Of a DNA stretch of 64,000 nucleotides, positions 1 through 8,858 are shown piece after piece. The position numbers were made by a program, and so were the translations under genes. The notes beneath the pieces were generated by a model, which had not been told where the DNA came from, ran no database searches, and was given only the letters and a program-made list of their open reading frames with translations. Each line of letters opens with the position of its first letter. The first letter of the stretch is position 1. The stretch is from an uncultured Eubacterium sp. (lineage in GTDB: Bacteria; Bacillota; Clostridia; Lachnospirales; Lachnospiraceae), in NCBI GenBank assembly GCA_910586225.1, contig CAJUIL010000011.1:1-64000 (forward strand), in the 5' to 3' direction.

Positions 1-186
1 CATTCCGTCAATGATGGGGAGCATACGGTCAATGACTGCCAGGTCATAGCAGTAGTCTATATTTAGTGCATGGATCATGGCGGTTTCCCCATCATAGCAG
101 CAGTCAACGATGTATCCGGCTTTTTGCAGCTCATCCTGTATGGAACTGCAAAGCTCTATATCATCTTCAAGCAATAGTATTTTCAT
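1..186 (-). CDS. Response regulator, OmpR-type, N-terminal part (runs off the window)
   Basis: Only the first 62 codons are in the window. They form the start of a receiver domain: the acidic pair EDD at residues 7-9 and the phosphoacceptor D53 in the context VIDRMLP. The ATG is at 186 (minus strand) and is preceded by AAAGAGG. The short spacing of motifs is typical of OmpR/PhoB-type regulators, but the DNA-binding domain lies outside the window, so the subfamily is inferred. It is divergent from the lipoprotein/FtsX-transporter genes and may control them, as two-component systems beside such transporters often do. Confidence 0.85.
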   Translation of the reverse strand, partial: MKILLLEDDIELCSSIQDELQKAGYIVDCCYDGETAMIHALNIDYCYDLAVIDRMLPIIDGM

Positions 187-323
187 GATATCAAATCCTC
201 TTTCTGTGGTGTCACTCCATATATGTCTGGAAAGACATTTTCCATTTGCTGTAACTATTTCTATTTAGTATAGCAGATAATTCTATAAAAATCCTATAAA
301 AAATGATGTTTTCATCGATGTCG

Positions 324-358
324 GTTACAAGATTTTTTTAGGACTTTCCGTTACAATG
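324..358 (+). promoter_or_regulatory. Possible promoter/operator with direct repeats GTTACAA
   Basis: Two copies of GTTACAA (324-330 and 350-356) lie 26 bp apart just upstream of the lipoprotein gene. The second overlaps TACAAT, a plausible -10. Direct repeats of this kind are typical OmpR-family binding sites, and a divergent OmpR-type regulator gene starts 138 bp away. This is inference from spacing only. Confidence 0.3.
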
Positions 359-385
359 AAAAAAAACAGAAAGGAAGATTTTATT

Positions 386-967
386 ATGAAAAATCAAAAA
401 ATGTGGAAAGGCTTTGTAATGGGATTGTGCATAGCAGCACTTACAGGATGCGGCGCTGGAGCAGATGAAAATCATAATATTGCTCCTAAAGCAGATGATG
501 CAGGCAGCAATGGCATCCATAAAAACAAAGACAATTCCCAACCAGATGATAACGGAACGAACGGAGCAGACGCATCACAGGAGAAGCCGGATCATACAAC
601 CGCTAATAGCACAGATGAGAAAGTGGATGCAGAAAGTCTGTATTTAGCAGCGGCTATGACAGGGAGCGTTGTGGAATTTTCCGATGGCAGCTGTACAGTA
701 AGTGCCTGCAAAACGGAGGATGATGGAAAAACGGGCGTAGCTTCTGCACCTGGGTATGAAAGCGAGGATACAAATGTAGAGGTGACATATCAGGAGGACT
801 GTGTGGTGCAGATTGCAGTGATTGATATTTCAACCGGGATTGCAGAATTGGAGCAGGCGTCTATACCTGACATCAAGAAACAGGCAAGTGTCATTATCTA
901 TGGAAGCTTTGAGGACGCACATCATGTATCGGCAGAGAAAGTGATCATCTGTCATAGGACAGCCTGA
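386..967 (+). CDS. Predicted surface lipoprotein of unknown function
   Basis: 193 aa. The start at 386 is chosen because AAGGAAG lies 8 bases upstream; an in-frame ATG at 356 has no ribosome site. The signal peptide ends in a lipobox (ALTGC, Cys22), so the protein is probably lipid-anchored outside the membrane. A polar, low-complexity Asn/Asp/Lys-rich linker (about residues 28-85) is followed by a compact C-terminal region rich in Val/Ile that could bind a ligand or a partner protein. No family was recognised. It lies 16 bp upstream of the FtsX-type permease gene and is probably co-transcribed, so it may be an accessory subunit of that transporter. Confidence 0.75.
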   Translation: MKNQKMWKGFVMGLCIAALTGCGAGADENHNIAPKADDAGSNGIHKNKDNSQPDDNGTNGADASQEKPDHTTANSTDEKVDAESLYLAAAMTGSVVEFSDGSCTVSACKTEDDGKTGVASAPGYESEDTNVEVTYQEDCVVQIAVIDISTGIAELEQASIPDIKKQASVIIYGSFEDAHHVSAEKVIICHRTA

Positions 968-983
968 ACAGGAGGGATGGATC

Positions 984-2201
984 TTGAAATTTTATCAGCT
1001 TGCATTCCGGTATTTATATCGAAAGAAGTCTAAGACATTTTGTTTGCTTTTGGTATTGCTGTTTATAAACAGCATGATCTTGAGTACTTATATGATCTTG
1101 TATGCCGCAGAAGATTCCCGGATTGCTATGCAGGAAAAGATGGGAAGCAAGGTAGTACTGGAAGTGAAGGAGAGCAGTCAGAGCATGACAGAAAATGAGA
1201 CTCAAGCAATTCGTAATCTGGACGGAGTGATATACGTCAATCGTTTGGCCAGCAGCGCCGTTTATCCTGCGAATTTTAATCCTGTTACAAATAGTGACTC
1301 TGCGGAAGAAAATAACTGGAAAGTAACGTTGCTGTCCTACGATGATCTGGAGCGTGACAGTGCCTTTGGTGATCTAAGATACCGCTTAATGAAGGGAACT
1401 ATGATTACGGAGGGCTCTGAAAAAGGGGCTGTGGTCAATGGTATGCTGGCGGATGCGAATGGTCTTGCAATCGGGGATGAGCTGAAAGTCGGAACTGAAA
1501 CCGGGAATGTGATCAGCGTAAAGATCATAGGTGTTTTCTCCGCAGGAAGTGAGAGAAACCAGATGGATACCTTGCCAGCAGTCAACCGTATCGAAAACCA
1601 GATTTTTATTGACAATGGATCCTATACGGAGCTGTTTGATCGTGTAGGTTACCATAAGATAGCGGTATATACCAAAAATCCAGATCAAATAGATGTTCTG
1701 GTACAGGAATTAGAAGGTTTTTTAGGCAACAGAGTGGAAGCTGCAGCTGCTGATCGGTTATATCGTCAGTTGGAGGTGCCGCTGAACAGGATCGAGCGTG
1801 TGCTCAAGCTGATGCTGATATTTACGTTGGCTGCAGGGGGAATCATTACTTCCCTTTTACTTGGTATGTGGATGCGGTCGAGAAAAAGAGAAATGGCTGT
1901 TTTTATCAGTATGGGAAAAAGAAAAACGGATATTTTTATGCAGGTTTTTATGGAAACAGCAGCCGTCTTTTGCTTGTCTGTATGCGGTGCCTGTGTAATG
2001 GGAAGTGGAATGGCAGGAATTATAAAAAAACTGCTTATGGAAAAAAATACAGCGGCGTTCGTATCTGTTTCCTTACAGGCAAGGGATATTGGGGCAATGT
2101 CTTTGGCAGGAGGCTGTATAGCCGTTCTTGCTGTCTGCATTTCCTTGCTGCCCATTTTAAGGACAGATCCAAAAGACATTTTATCAAATATGGAGGGATA
2201 G
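984..2201 (+). CDS. ABC transporter permease, FtsX/MacB type
   Basis: 405 aa, TTG start at 984 with GGAGGG upstream. One membrane segment near the N-terminus (about 18-40), a large extracellular domain, then three membrane segments (about 275-300, 318-345, 372-395): the FtsX/MacB fold. The C-terminus ends in the typical DPKDIL motif. FtsX-type permeases do not transport through a classical pore but transmit mechanical force to extracytoplasmic partners or extrude peptides and antibiotics. It is the first of two permeases with a shared ATPase at 3697. The substrate is not evident. Confidence 0.88.
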   Translation: MKFYQLAFRYLYRKKSKTFCLLLVLLFINSMILSTYMILYAAEDSRIAMQEKMGSKVVLEVKESSQSMTENETQAIRNLDGVIYVNRLASSAVYPANFNPVTNSDSAEENNWKVTLLSYDDLERDSAFGDLRYRLMKGTMITEGSEKGAVVNGMLADANGLAIGDELKVGTETGNVISVKIIGVFSAGSERNQMDTLPAVNRIENQIFIDNGSYTELFDRVGYHKIAVYTKNPDQIDVLVQELEGFLGNRVEAAAADRLYRQLEVPLNRIERVLKLMLIFTLAAGGIITSLLLGMWMRSRKREMAVFISMGKRKTDIFMQVFMETAAVFCLSVCGACVMGSGMAGIIKKLLMEKNTAAFVSVSLQARDIGAMSLAGGCIAVLAVCISLLPILRTDPKDILSNMEG

Positions 2202-2204
2202 TAA

Positions 2205-3647
2205 ATGAATGGTTTTAGTTTGGCATGGCGTTCTGTTATTCGAAAGCCTGTAAAAAGTGTCTTGCTGTTTACAACGGTATTTATCATCAGCCTGCTGCTT
2301 TTGTCTGGAATGAGCAGCGGGAAAGCAACAATCCTAATGCAGGATCATACAAGGCAGGCAGTCGGGGCAGGGCTTTTGCTGGAAGAAAATGAAGCAAACC
2401 GTCACCAAAGGATCGATGCGTTAGCAAGGCAGCTTGGTCATAAGGAAGGTAGCTTAGGCGGATACCATCAGAAAAAAATTACAGTCAACGGAGAAGAAAG
2501 CTGGAGAACATGGACGGATCATTCTTTTGAAACGCTCTTCGTAGAGGATATTGAAATCATAGCAGGCACAGAAGGGATTGCTGACTACAATATCACAACC
2601 GTTACAACTGCTGTAAGACCTGTTGATTTTATCCGTATTGAGGATGAGGATGTGGACCAGTATAGTGATCTTGGAGGCGTGTCGCTGATTGGAAACAAAG
2701 ATCTGTCTATGGACGCTGATTTTCTTTCCGGCAATGCTTTTATTACGGACGGCAGAATGATGAAAGAAGGTGAAAAGGATGTCTGTGTCATTTCATCAGA
2801 GCTTGCAGATAAAAATCAATTAAAAATTGGAAGCCGAATCAGATTTGGTAATTGTCGTGATAAAGAAGATACTGTGATTCATGAAGCTGAAGTGGTTGGG
2901 ATCTATCAGGTGAATCAGCCAATAACCCCTTATATGTATGGGGATACTTACCGATCTGAAAATATTATTTTTACGGATTTGGATTTTCCTGAAAAGGCGG
3001 ATGGAAAAGCTGGCGATCCCTTATATGTAAAGGCATATTTTAAGGTTGCAGATGTGAAGGATTATGAAACGGTAAAGAAACGTGTTATGGAGGCAGATAT
3101 CGCATGGGAACGATATGATCTGATTGACAATAATGGAACGATGAATACCCTGTCCGCAAATTTTAATGAAATGGAGAAGTACAGCAAAGTTTTAGTCTGG
3201 GTAATTTCAGGAGCAAGTCTGGTTATTTTGTTTCTTATTTTTCAGTTTTGGATGAAAAGCCGGAATAGGGAAATCGGAATGATGTTGTCCATGGGAACTA
3301 CAAAGATCCAGATTTTAGCGCAGATCATGACAGAAGCGCTGATGATCGCATCAGTGGGCGTGCTGCTTTCCTTTTTAGCGGCGCCGGGAGTGTCAGGCCT
3401 GATGGCGGATTATCTGGTAGAACAGCAGATACAGAGTGCGGAAGAACAGGATGTATTGGATGAGGGAAAAGTAGCATTTTCTTATGAAAAATCGGAGCAG
3501 AGCGTGGTGGGTGTGCAGGCGGAAATTACCGCTGGGATGTTCATACAGGATACTGCGGGAACGGCGCTTCTGATCACCATATCTGTATGCGTATCAGGTA
3601 TTGCCCTATGGAAAAAAAATCCCAAGGATATTTTGCAGGATCTATAA
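2205..3647 (+). CDS. ABC transporter permease, FtsX/MacB type (second subunit)
   Basis: 480 aa, starting 3 bp after the previous gene, whose last codons supply the GGAGGG ribosome site. Same architecture as its neighbour: N-terminal membrane segment (about 16-36), a large external domain, and three C-terminal segments (about 330-348, 372-400, 455-472), ending in NPKDIL. The two permeases probably form a heterodimer with the ATPase at 3697. Such three-gene sets in Clostridia are commonly linked to peptide-antibiotic sensing or resistance; here that role is inferred only from context. Confidence 0.88.
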   Translation: MNGFSLAWRSVIRKPVKSVLLFTTVFIISLLLLSGMSSGKATILMQDHTRQAVGAGLLLEENEANRHQRIDALARQLGHKEGSLGGYHQKKITVNGEESWRTWTDHSFETLFVEDIEIIAGTEGIADYNITTVTTAVRPVDFIRIEDEDVDQYSDLGGVSLIGNKDLSMDADFLSGNAFITDGRMMKEGEKDVCVISSELADKNQLKIGSRIRFGNCRDKEDTVIHEAEVVGIYQVNQPITPYMYGDTYRSENIIFTDLDFPEKADGKAGDPLYVKAYFKVADVKDYETVKKRVMEADIAWERYDLIDNNGTMNTLSANFNEMEKYSKVLVWVISGASLVILFLIFQFWMKSRNREIGMMLSMGTTKIQILAQIMTEALMIASVGVLLSFLAAPGVSGLMADYLVEQQIQSAEEQDVLDEGKVAFSYEKSEQSVVGVQAEITAGMFIQDTAGTALLITISVCVSGIALWKKNPKDILQDL

Positions 3648-3696
3648 ACAGTTGATAGGCGCAGATAGTTAGAGACAAGTTAAGGAGGACGGTTGA

Positions 3697-4401
3697 ATGA
3701 TATTAGAAGCAAGAAATGTGGAATATGCATATCAATCCCAAAAGGATCGGAAAGTTTTAGACAATATTTCTGTCCGGTTTGAAGAAAAAACGTTTTATAC
3801 GATCATTGGAGCCAGCGGAGCCGGAAAAACAACACTTTTATCTTTGCTGGCAGGGCTTGACAGACCAACCGGAGGTACTGTTTTATATGAAGGGGAAGAT
3901 ATCCTTACGAAAGGCTTGGATCATCACAGAAAGAATCAAGTATCCTTAGTTTTTCAGGAATACAATCTGATTGATTATCTAACCGCGGAGGAAAATGTAA
4001 GATTAGGAGGAACCGATCAACCAGAGGAACTGCTTTCAAAAGTGAATATTCCGCAGGAGGCATGGAAAAGAAATGTGATGAAGCTGTCTGGCGGGCAGCA
4101 GCAGCGGGTAGCGATTGCAAGAGCGCTGGCAAGCAATGCAAAAGTTTTGCTGGCGGATGAGCCGACGGGGAATCTGGATGAACAGACCGCAGCAGGCATC
4201 ATTGAGTTATTAAAGCGGACTGCGCATGAGCTTGGTAAATGTGTAATTGTGGTGACGCATAGTAAATATTTAGCAGATGAGTCAGATGAGATTGTGCAGA
4301 TTTTGAATGGAAAGATTGATTCTGACCTTTCGTTCCCGAAAAGTGGTCATTTCGTTCCCTCCGCCCCAAAAACGGAAAATTTCAGCCGATATAAAAAGTG
4401 A
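3697..4401 (+). CDS. ABC transporter ATP-binding protein (MacB/LolD type)
   Basis: 234 aa. All motifs are present: Walker A GASGAGKTT (38-46), Q-loop Gln87, signature LSGGQQQ (130-136), Walker B VLLADEP (150-156) and H-loop His188. The spacing and the GNLD sequence after Walker B are typical of the MacB/LolD group that powers FtsX-like permeases. The ribosome site AAGGAGG precedes the ATG. It belongs to the same operon as the two permeases upstream. After residue 210 there is a short polar tail without recognisable function. Confidence 0.93.
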   Translation: MILEARNVEYAYQSQKDRKVLDNISVRFEEKTFYTIIGASGAGKTTLLSLLAGLDRPTGGTVLYEGEDILTKGLDHHRKNQVSLVFQEYNLIDYLTAEENVRLGGTDQPEELLSKVNIPQEAWKRNVMKLSGGQQQRVAIARALASNAKVLLADEPTGNLDEQTAAGIIELLKRTAHELGKCVIVVTHSKYLADESDEIVQILNGKIDSDLSFPKSGHFVPSAPKTENFSRYKK

Positions 4402-4430
4402 ATGCCGATACGGATTTGAGGTGATGGATT

Positions 4431-4910
4431 TTGGAAATAGCAGTTGTAGATGATGAAAAAGCGATCAGGGAGCATATCTGCTCCCTGATAAAAGAACAGC
4501 AGCCGGAGAGTCGAATCGAAGCCTATGCTGCAGGTGAGGAGCTGCTTGCATCCGGAAAGCGGTTTGACATCGTTTTCCTTGACATACAGATGGAGGGCAT
4601 GAAGGGAAATTTGCGGAGGTGCTGGAGCGGAACCTTACCCTTGACCAGTCAGAAATCCTGTATATCGAGAGCAGGGCAAAAAAAGCAGAGATACACACGG
4701 TAAGGCAGAACCTAGAAATCTATGCGGCGATGGATGAGCTGGAAGGGCAGCTTGGGGAGGAGTTTTACCGCTGTCACCGGGCGTACATCGTGAACATGGA
4801 CTATAACCCTTACGAGTGGCGACAGGGTGTATTTGGCGAAAAAGAAGTATGGCGAGTTTGTGAAAGCTTATATGTGGCACCTGCAGAGCGGAGGTGTGTC
4901 CCGTGTTTAA
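4431..4910 (+). pseudogene. LytTR (AgrA-like) response regulator, broken by two deletions
   Basis: The TTG start at 4431 opens a receiver domain (VVDDE, then FLDIQMEGM at about 50-58). After MEGMK (around 4598-4608) the frame jumps: the continuation GKFAEVLERNLTL is in another frame, and the receiver segment that should lie between (the conserved KP region) is missing. The LytTR domain then runs to YRCHRAYIVNM, where a second jump occurs; the family's C-terminal YLAKKKYGEFVKAY stretch is in a third frame and ends at a stop at 4908-4910. So the gene carries two internal deletions/frameshifts and cannot give an intact regulator. The stop overlaps the start of the kinase gene, as in intact AgrA/AgrC-type pairs. 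Confidence 0.8.
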
Positions 4911-6357
4911 AGCAGAGGATGTGTTATATGCGGCGCTGCTGGTGTTTCAGAGGTACTGCCTGCAGTATTTCTTAGGGAGCTTTTTGGAAACGAGGATGAA
5001 AAGCAGATGGGTCGGGCTGTATGTGGCGGGGTTATATGTGGCTCTTAGGACAGCTGTGGTATGGTGTTTCCCGCCGGGATATGAAGATTACAGGGTGGCA
5101 GCCGGGACGCTGGCATTGTCGCTCTGCATCCTGTCAGCCCTTGCTGTGTGCTTTTATCAGGCATTGCGCCCAGTCACGGTTTTTCTCGTGGTTTCGTTCC
5201 AGTTAGTGATGAATATCAGTGCTTATATGGCAGTCATTTTGGTTGGTAAACCGGGAAACAAATTGCCGGATGTGTGGAACTGGTGTGTTAGAAAAAGGAT
5301 CATCACATCTGAAAAGAGTCTTGCTCTTGCAGTCTGGGTCGGAACCGTCTTTGTGTTAGTTCTCCAGCATTTGATGATTGCCCTCCTGCTGCATTTTTCA
5401 TTGAGAAAAATGGTACACAGCTTTCAAGAAAAGAATTATGCCATGAACCAGACGGAACTGCTTTTTATCCTTACCCCATCGGCGGTGGGCATGATGATCT
5501 GTATGCTTTTGCGTATCATTATGATTACAGTGGAGGACGGTGTTCCTAAAATGCTGTATGATAGATACCCGGTCCTAGTTGTAATAATACCTGCAATCCT
5601 GCTCCTGTCGCTGCTTTCGATTTTATATGGGGTGAAGCTGTTTCAGGACATGATCTATTGGAACAAGGAAAAGAGCGGCAGGATCGTCCTAGAAAATCAG
5701 ATCAGCAGCCTGCAGGAACATATGGAAGAGATGGAGCGCATTTATTCCGGCATCCGGGGTATGAAGCATGACATGAAGAACACGCTTGCTGTCATCCAGA
5801 GGCTTTCCACAGGGGAAGGGAACGGGGAGCTGCAGGAGTACCTGTCAGAGCTGAACAAAGGGCTTGAAAAGCTGCGGGTGCGGTTCAGGACGGGAAATAC
5901 GGTGGTGGATACTTTGCTAAACATGAAATACCATGAGGCGGTGCGGGATATGCCTGACTTAAGGATGGATACGGATAAGATGCTGCTCCCGCAGAAAATT
6001 GCGATACACAGCTATGACGTAGGTGTAATCTTAGGAAACGAAATAGATAATGCGATCGAAGCCTGCCGGAAGCTGAAAGTGAAAGAGCCGGAAGCGATTG
6101 TCTATATCCGTATCAGTTCTCTGCAGAAAGGAAACCTGCTTATATTGAATGTGGAGAACAGCTTTGACGGTCAGCTGGTGCAAAGACGGCAAGAGGAATT
6201 TCCAGTGACGGATAAAGCAGACAGGGAAAATCACGGAATAGGTCTGGCCAACATCAAGAGTACGGCAGAGAAATATCAGGGAACAATGGACTTTAAGGTA
6301 AAGGGCAGGGTATTTATCCTTTCAGTGATGATGAAAAATGAAAAGGAGGAGAAATAA
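4903..6357 (+). CDS. Sensor histidine kinase, GHKL (AgrC-like) family
   Basis: 484 aa. GTG at 4903 is preferred over an in-frame GTG at 4894 because CGGAGG lies 8 bases upstream of it. About six hydrophobic segments fill the first 250 residues. The phosphorylation site is in GMKHDMKNTLAV, and the ATPase has N-box GNEIDNAIEAC and G-box NHGIGLANIK, the pattern of AgrC/ComD-type peptide sensors. The partner response regulator immediately upstream is broken, so this kinase has no intact partner in the window. It might signal to another regulator or be on its way to loss. Confidence 0.88.
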   Translation: MFKAEDVLYAALLVFQRYCLQYFLGSFLETRMKSRWVGLYVAGLYVALRTAVVWCFPPGYEDYRVAAGTLALSLCILSALAVCFYQALRPVTVFLVVSFQLVMNISAYMAVILVGKPGNKLPDVWNWCVRKRIITSEKSLALAVWVGTVFVLVLQHLMIALLLHFSLRKMVHSFQEKNYAMNQTELLFILTPSAVGMMICMLLRIIMITVEDGVPKMLYDRYPVLVVIIPAILLLSLLSILYGVKLFQDMIYWNKEKSGRIVLENQISSLQEHMEEMERIYSGIRGMKHDMKNTLAVIQRLSTGEGNGELQEYLSELNKGLEKLRVRFRTGNTVVDTLLNMKYHEAVRDMPDLRMDTDKMLLPQKIAIHSYDVGVILGNEIDNAIEACRKLKVKEPEAIVYIRISSLQKGNLLILNVENSFDGQLVQRRQEEFPVTDKADRENHGIGLANIKSTAEKYQGTMDFKVKGRVFILSVMMKNEKEEK

Positions 6358-6359
6358 GG

Positions 6360-6918
6360 ATGGATTTTGGGGTGACAGGTAAATTAGGCGGGCACCATTC
6401 GGCGGAGCCATGCCAGAAGAATGCGGTGTCTGATAGAAATGCAGGTGTGAGCTTTGCAAAGATTGCGGCGGCAAAGGCGGCAGGGCAGTCAGAGGCAGCA
6501 GGAATGGATTTTAAGGATCTGTGGCAGGCGAGATATCCCGGAGCCTGCTATGCTTGATTCCAAGGTGCAGGCGAAGATTCATTCTACCATTGGTAAGAAA
6601 GCGATTGTTGTTTCGCCGAAATTGGAAGAAAAGATGAAGAACGACCCGGAACTGGCAAAGCGTGTTACGGCAAAGGTTGAGGACTTTATTGCAGAGCAGG
6701 ATATTCAGAATCCGAATCCCCGGAAAGGCTATCTGATCGCATTAGATGAAAATGGGGATATCGCACACGCCTGCGTGACAAGTGAAAAGATGTCAGTGTC
6801 ATCGGCAGATTTCATAAAAGCCCGCAAAGCGGGAAGAAATGAGGCTGTATGGGAAGCAATGCCGCACGTAAAAAGCAGCAGGTGTGACTTTGAAAGGCTT
6901 AGGAACAGAACATTTTAA
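6360..6918 (+). pseudogene. Unrecognised protein gene with an internal deletion
   Basis: The first 65 codons (start at 6360, 2 bp after the kinase stop) end at a TGA shortly after the sequence DLWQARYPGA. The plus-one frame continues as EPAMLDSKVQAKIHSTIGKK and then a well-formed basic C-terminal domain (KAIVVSPKLEEKMKNDPELA) to 6918. From memory of similar proteins in Lachnospiraceae, intact members carry some 35-45 residues between YPGA and EPAMLDSKV, so the sequence GGAGCC at about 6539-6544 is the likely deletion joint. Function unknown; intact relatives often occur in small arrays with proteins like the one at 6932. Confidence 0.6.
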
Positions 6919-6931
6919 GGAGGACGATAGT

Positions 6932-7672
6932 ATGGCAATTTCAGGAATTGGAAGCAACTACAGCAACGTGTACGAGGGTACATACGCATCGCTGAAAAAT
7001 GATGCAGGAAAGAAAGCAGAAACGAAAGAAGATGCGCCTGCAAAGACAGCAGCGACATCCGATTATTACTCCTATTTACAGAAGAATTATGACTGTATGT
7101 CCAATGGCAGCGTAGCAATATCCAGTGCATATCTAAAGAAATGTTCAGATGATCCGGCAAAAGCGAAGGAATTGGAAGATTTCCTGAAAAAGATACCAGA
7201 GCTTGAAAAGCAGGGGTATGAACAGCTTTCCGCACAGAACAAGGCTTTGGGCGGGACAGTGACTTATTACCAGCAGACATGGATGGTTCATAAGGACGGC
7301 AGCATACAGAGTACCGTATACTCTGTAACTGAAACAGGAATGACCAATGCAGAAAAAATGAAGAAGAGCATGGATGAGCGTTTGGAAAAACAGAAGGAAA
7401 AGAAAGAAAAAACAGAAAAAACAGAAAAAACAGAAAAAGCAGAAGAAAAGAAGGTAGAAAAAGAAGAGAAAGAAGAAGAAAAGAAAGCGGAAAAAGCAAA
7501 GCAGGGTGAAAAGCTGGATGGAGGTACGGAGAAAGTTGCTGTGTCAGGGGCACTGGGACCGGAGATTACAATCAAGTATGTGGATGCAGCATCTGAGCTG
7601 GAGGCAAAGGCGATGATGCAGAAAGAAAAGCTAGAAGATGCGTATTATCTTAAGTTTGATGTGAATATTTAG
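6932..7672 (+). CDS. Unknown protein with a Lys/Glu-rich repeat region
   Basis: 246 aa. AAGGAGG at 6917-6923 fixes the ATG at 6932. No signal peptide or membrane segment. The N-terminal half (SYLQKNYDCMSNGSVAIS and a region with KKCSDDPAKAKELEDFLKKI) resembles a group of Lachnospiraceae proteins I would place near DUF6033, but only tentatively. Residues about 150-190 are almost only Lys and Glu, encoded by short tandem repeats (GAAAAAACA-like units near 7405-7440), and should form a charged helix. A conserved-looking tail follows. It ends the operon: a strong terminator follows at 7722. Confidence 0.6.
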   Translation: MAISGIGSNYSNVYEGTYASLKNDAGKKAETKEDAPAKTAATSDYYSYLQKNYDCMSNGSVAISSAYLKKCSDDPAKAKELEDFLKKIPELEKQGYEQLSAQNKALGGTVTYYQQTWMVHKDGSIQSTVYSVTETGMTNAEKMKKSMDERLEKQKEKKEKTEKTEKTEKAEEKKVEKEEKEEEKKAEKAKQGEKLDGGTEKVAVSGALGPEITIKYVDAASELEAKAMMQKEKLEDAYYLKFDVNI

Positions 7673-7721
7673 GATGTCCAGTGTGACGTTTTTGTATTTT
7701 ATTATTTGGAGGGATATGATA

Positions 7722-7763
7722 CGAACACGGAAACTTGCTGAGAGTTTCCGTGTTCGTTTTTTT
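7722..7763 (+). terminator. Rho-independent terminator
   Basis: Near-perfect 15-bp stem (CGAACACGGAAACTT paired with the AGTTTCCGTGTTCG side) followed by a run of T. It closes the operon ending at 7672 and may also serve the convergent S1-protein gene. Confidence 0.9.
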
Positions 7764-7807
7764 CATCCAATAAATTGAAAAGAGCAGGATTTTTTTACAG
7801 AGGAAGT

Positions 7808-8725
7808 TTACTGCAGGTTCAGCTTTGCGATCAGTGCGCCAAGTGATGTAGACGCCGATTCACCAGAGCTGTATTCTTTTGCCTGCGGTGAGTCGGAAGC
7901 ATCGGTATCTGCAGCTTCTTCCAGCGCGCGGATACTAAGGGAGATCCGGTTATCATTCGTATTCAGTATTTTTGCGCGTACGGTCTGTCCGGTTTTTAAC
8001 ACCTCGGAAGGCTTGCGTATCCGGCGTCCGCAGATCTGGGATACATGGACCAGACCGGTCAGCCCATTTCCAATATTTACAAATGCACCATAATTGGTCA
8101 GGCTTTCCACGACGCCTTCCACTACGGTTCCCGGTACGAGCATGGAAATGCGGTGGCTTCGCTCTTCCTCCGCGCGCTCTTTTAAGACAGATTTGGCAGA
8201 CAGTACCAGCTTTTCCTTGTGCGGGTCTGCCGTGATAACACGAACTTCCAGGTCTTTACCGACAAATTCTGAGGGATCCTCTACATAATCCAGACTTAGC
8301 TGGGAGGCAGGGATAAAGCCGCGCAGACCCTCGGCGTATGCGATGACGCCTGCATTTACGGTTTCTTTGATATGGACAGTTAAAACGGTTTCATTGTCCA
8401 TAGCCGTCTTTAATTTCTCCCAGCCGAGCATTTGATTTGCTTCCTTTTTGGATAATAAAATATTACCCTCGCCATCGTCCAGACGGATCACTGTCGCTTG
8501 GATCTCGTCACCCGGATGCAGATTTTCCATGATCGAATAGTCAGGATCGTCGCTCAAATCTTCTGCGCGGATAATGCCTGGCGCGTAATATTTTAGATCT
8601 AAAACAGCCTCCTGTTCAGATACGGAAATGACGGTTGCGGTCAGGATGTCGCCTTCGCTGATACGGCGGAAAGAGGCTTCAAGTTCTGCTTTGTAATCTT
8701 CCATTGTTTCGATATGTTCTTCCAC
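7808..8725 (-). CDS. S1 RNA-binding-domain protein (RpsA-like, three S1 domains)
   Basis: 305 aa, GTG start at 8725 with AAAGGGAT upstream; an internal ATG at 8704 is the alternative. Three S1 (OB-fold) domains at about residues 23-93, 108-180 and 195-266; the third (PGTVVEGVVESLTNYGAFVNIG) is the best match to ribosomal protein S1 and polynucleotide phosphorylase S1 domains. The Ser/Ala-rich tail looks disordered. Firmicutes often have short S1 homologues that bind mRNA or ribosomes without being an essential ribosomal protein; the exact role here is not clear. Monocistronic. Confidence 0.85.
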   Translation of the reverse strand: MEEHIETMEDYKAELEASFRRISEGDILTATVISVSEQEAVLDLKYYAPGIIRAEDLSDDPDYSIMENLHPGDEIQATVIRLDDGEGNILLSKKEANQMLGWEKLKTAMDNETVLTVHIKETVNAGVIAYAEGLRGFIPASQLSLDYVEDPSEFVGKDLEVRVITADPHKEKLVLSAKSVLKERAEEERSHRISMLVPGTVVEGVVESLTNYGAFVNIGNGLTGLVHVSQICGRRIRKPSEVLKTGQTVRAKILNTNDNRISLSIRALEEAADTDASDSPQAKEYSSGESASTSLGALIAKLNLQ

Positions 8726-8858
8726 TGTATGATCCCTTTCTTATAATAGATATTTTTTCGTTTTTTTGTTGCGAAATGATTGCATTCATTATATAAGATT
8801 CCATCCAAGAAGGCAAGGTAAAAATATAACTGCAATTTTTCATGTAACTGCGAAGTCA

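Noticed and set aside
6915-7553. Long minus-strand reading frame opposite the Lys/Glu-rich gene
   Set aside because: It is the shadow of a purine-rich coding strand: its translation is Phe/Leu/Ser-rich, with no ribosome site.
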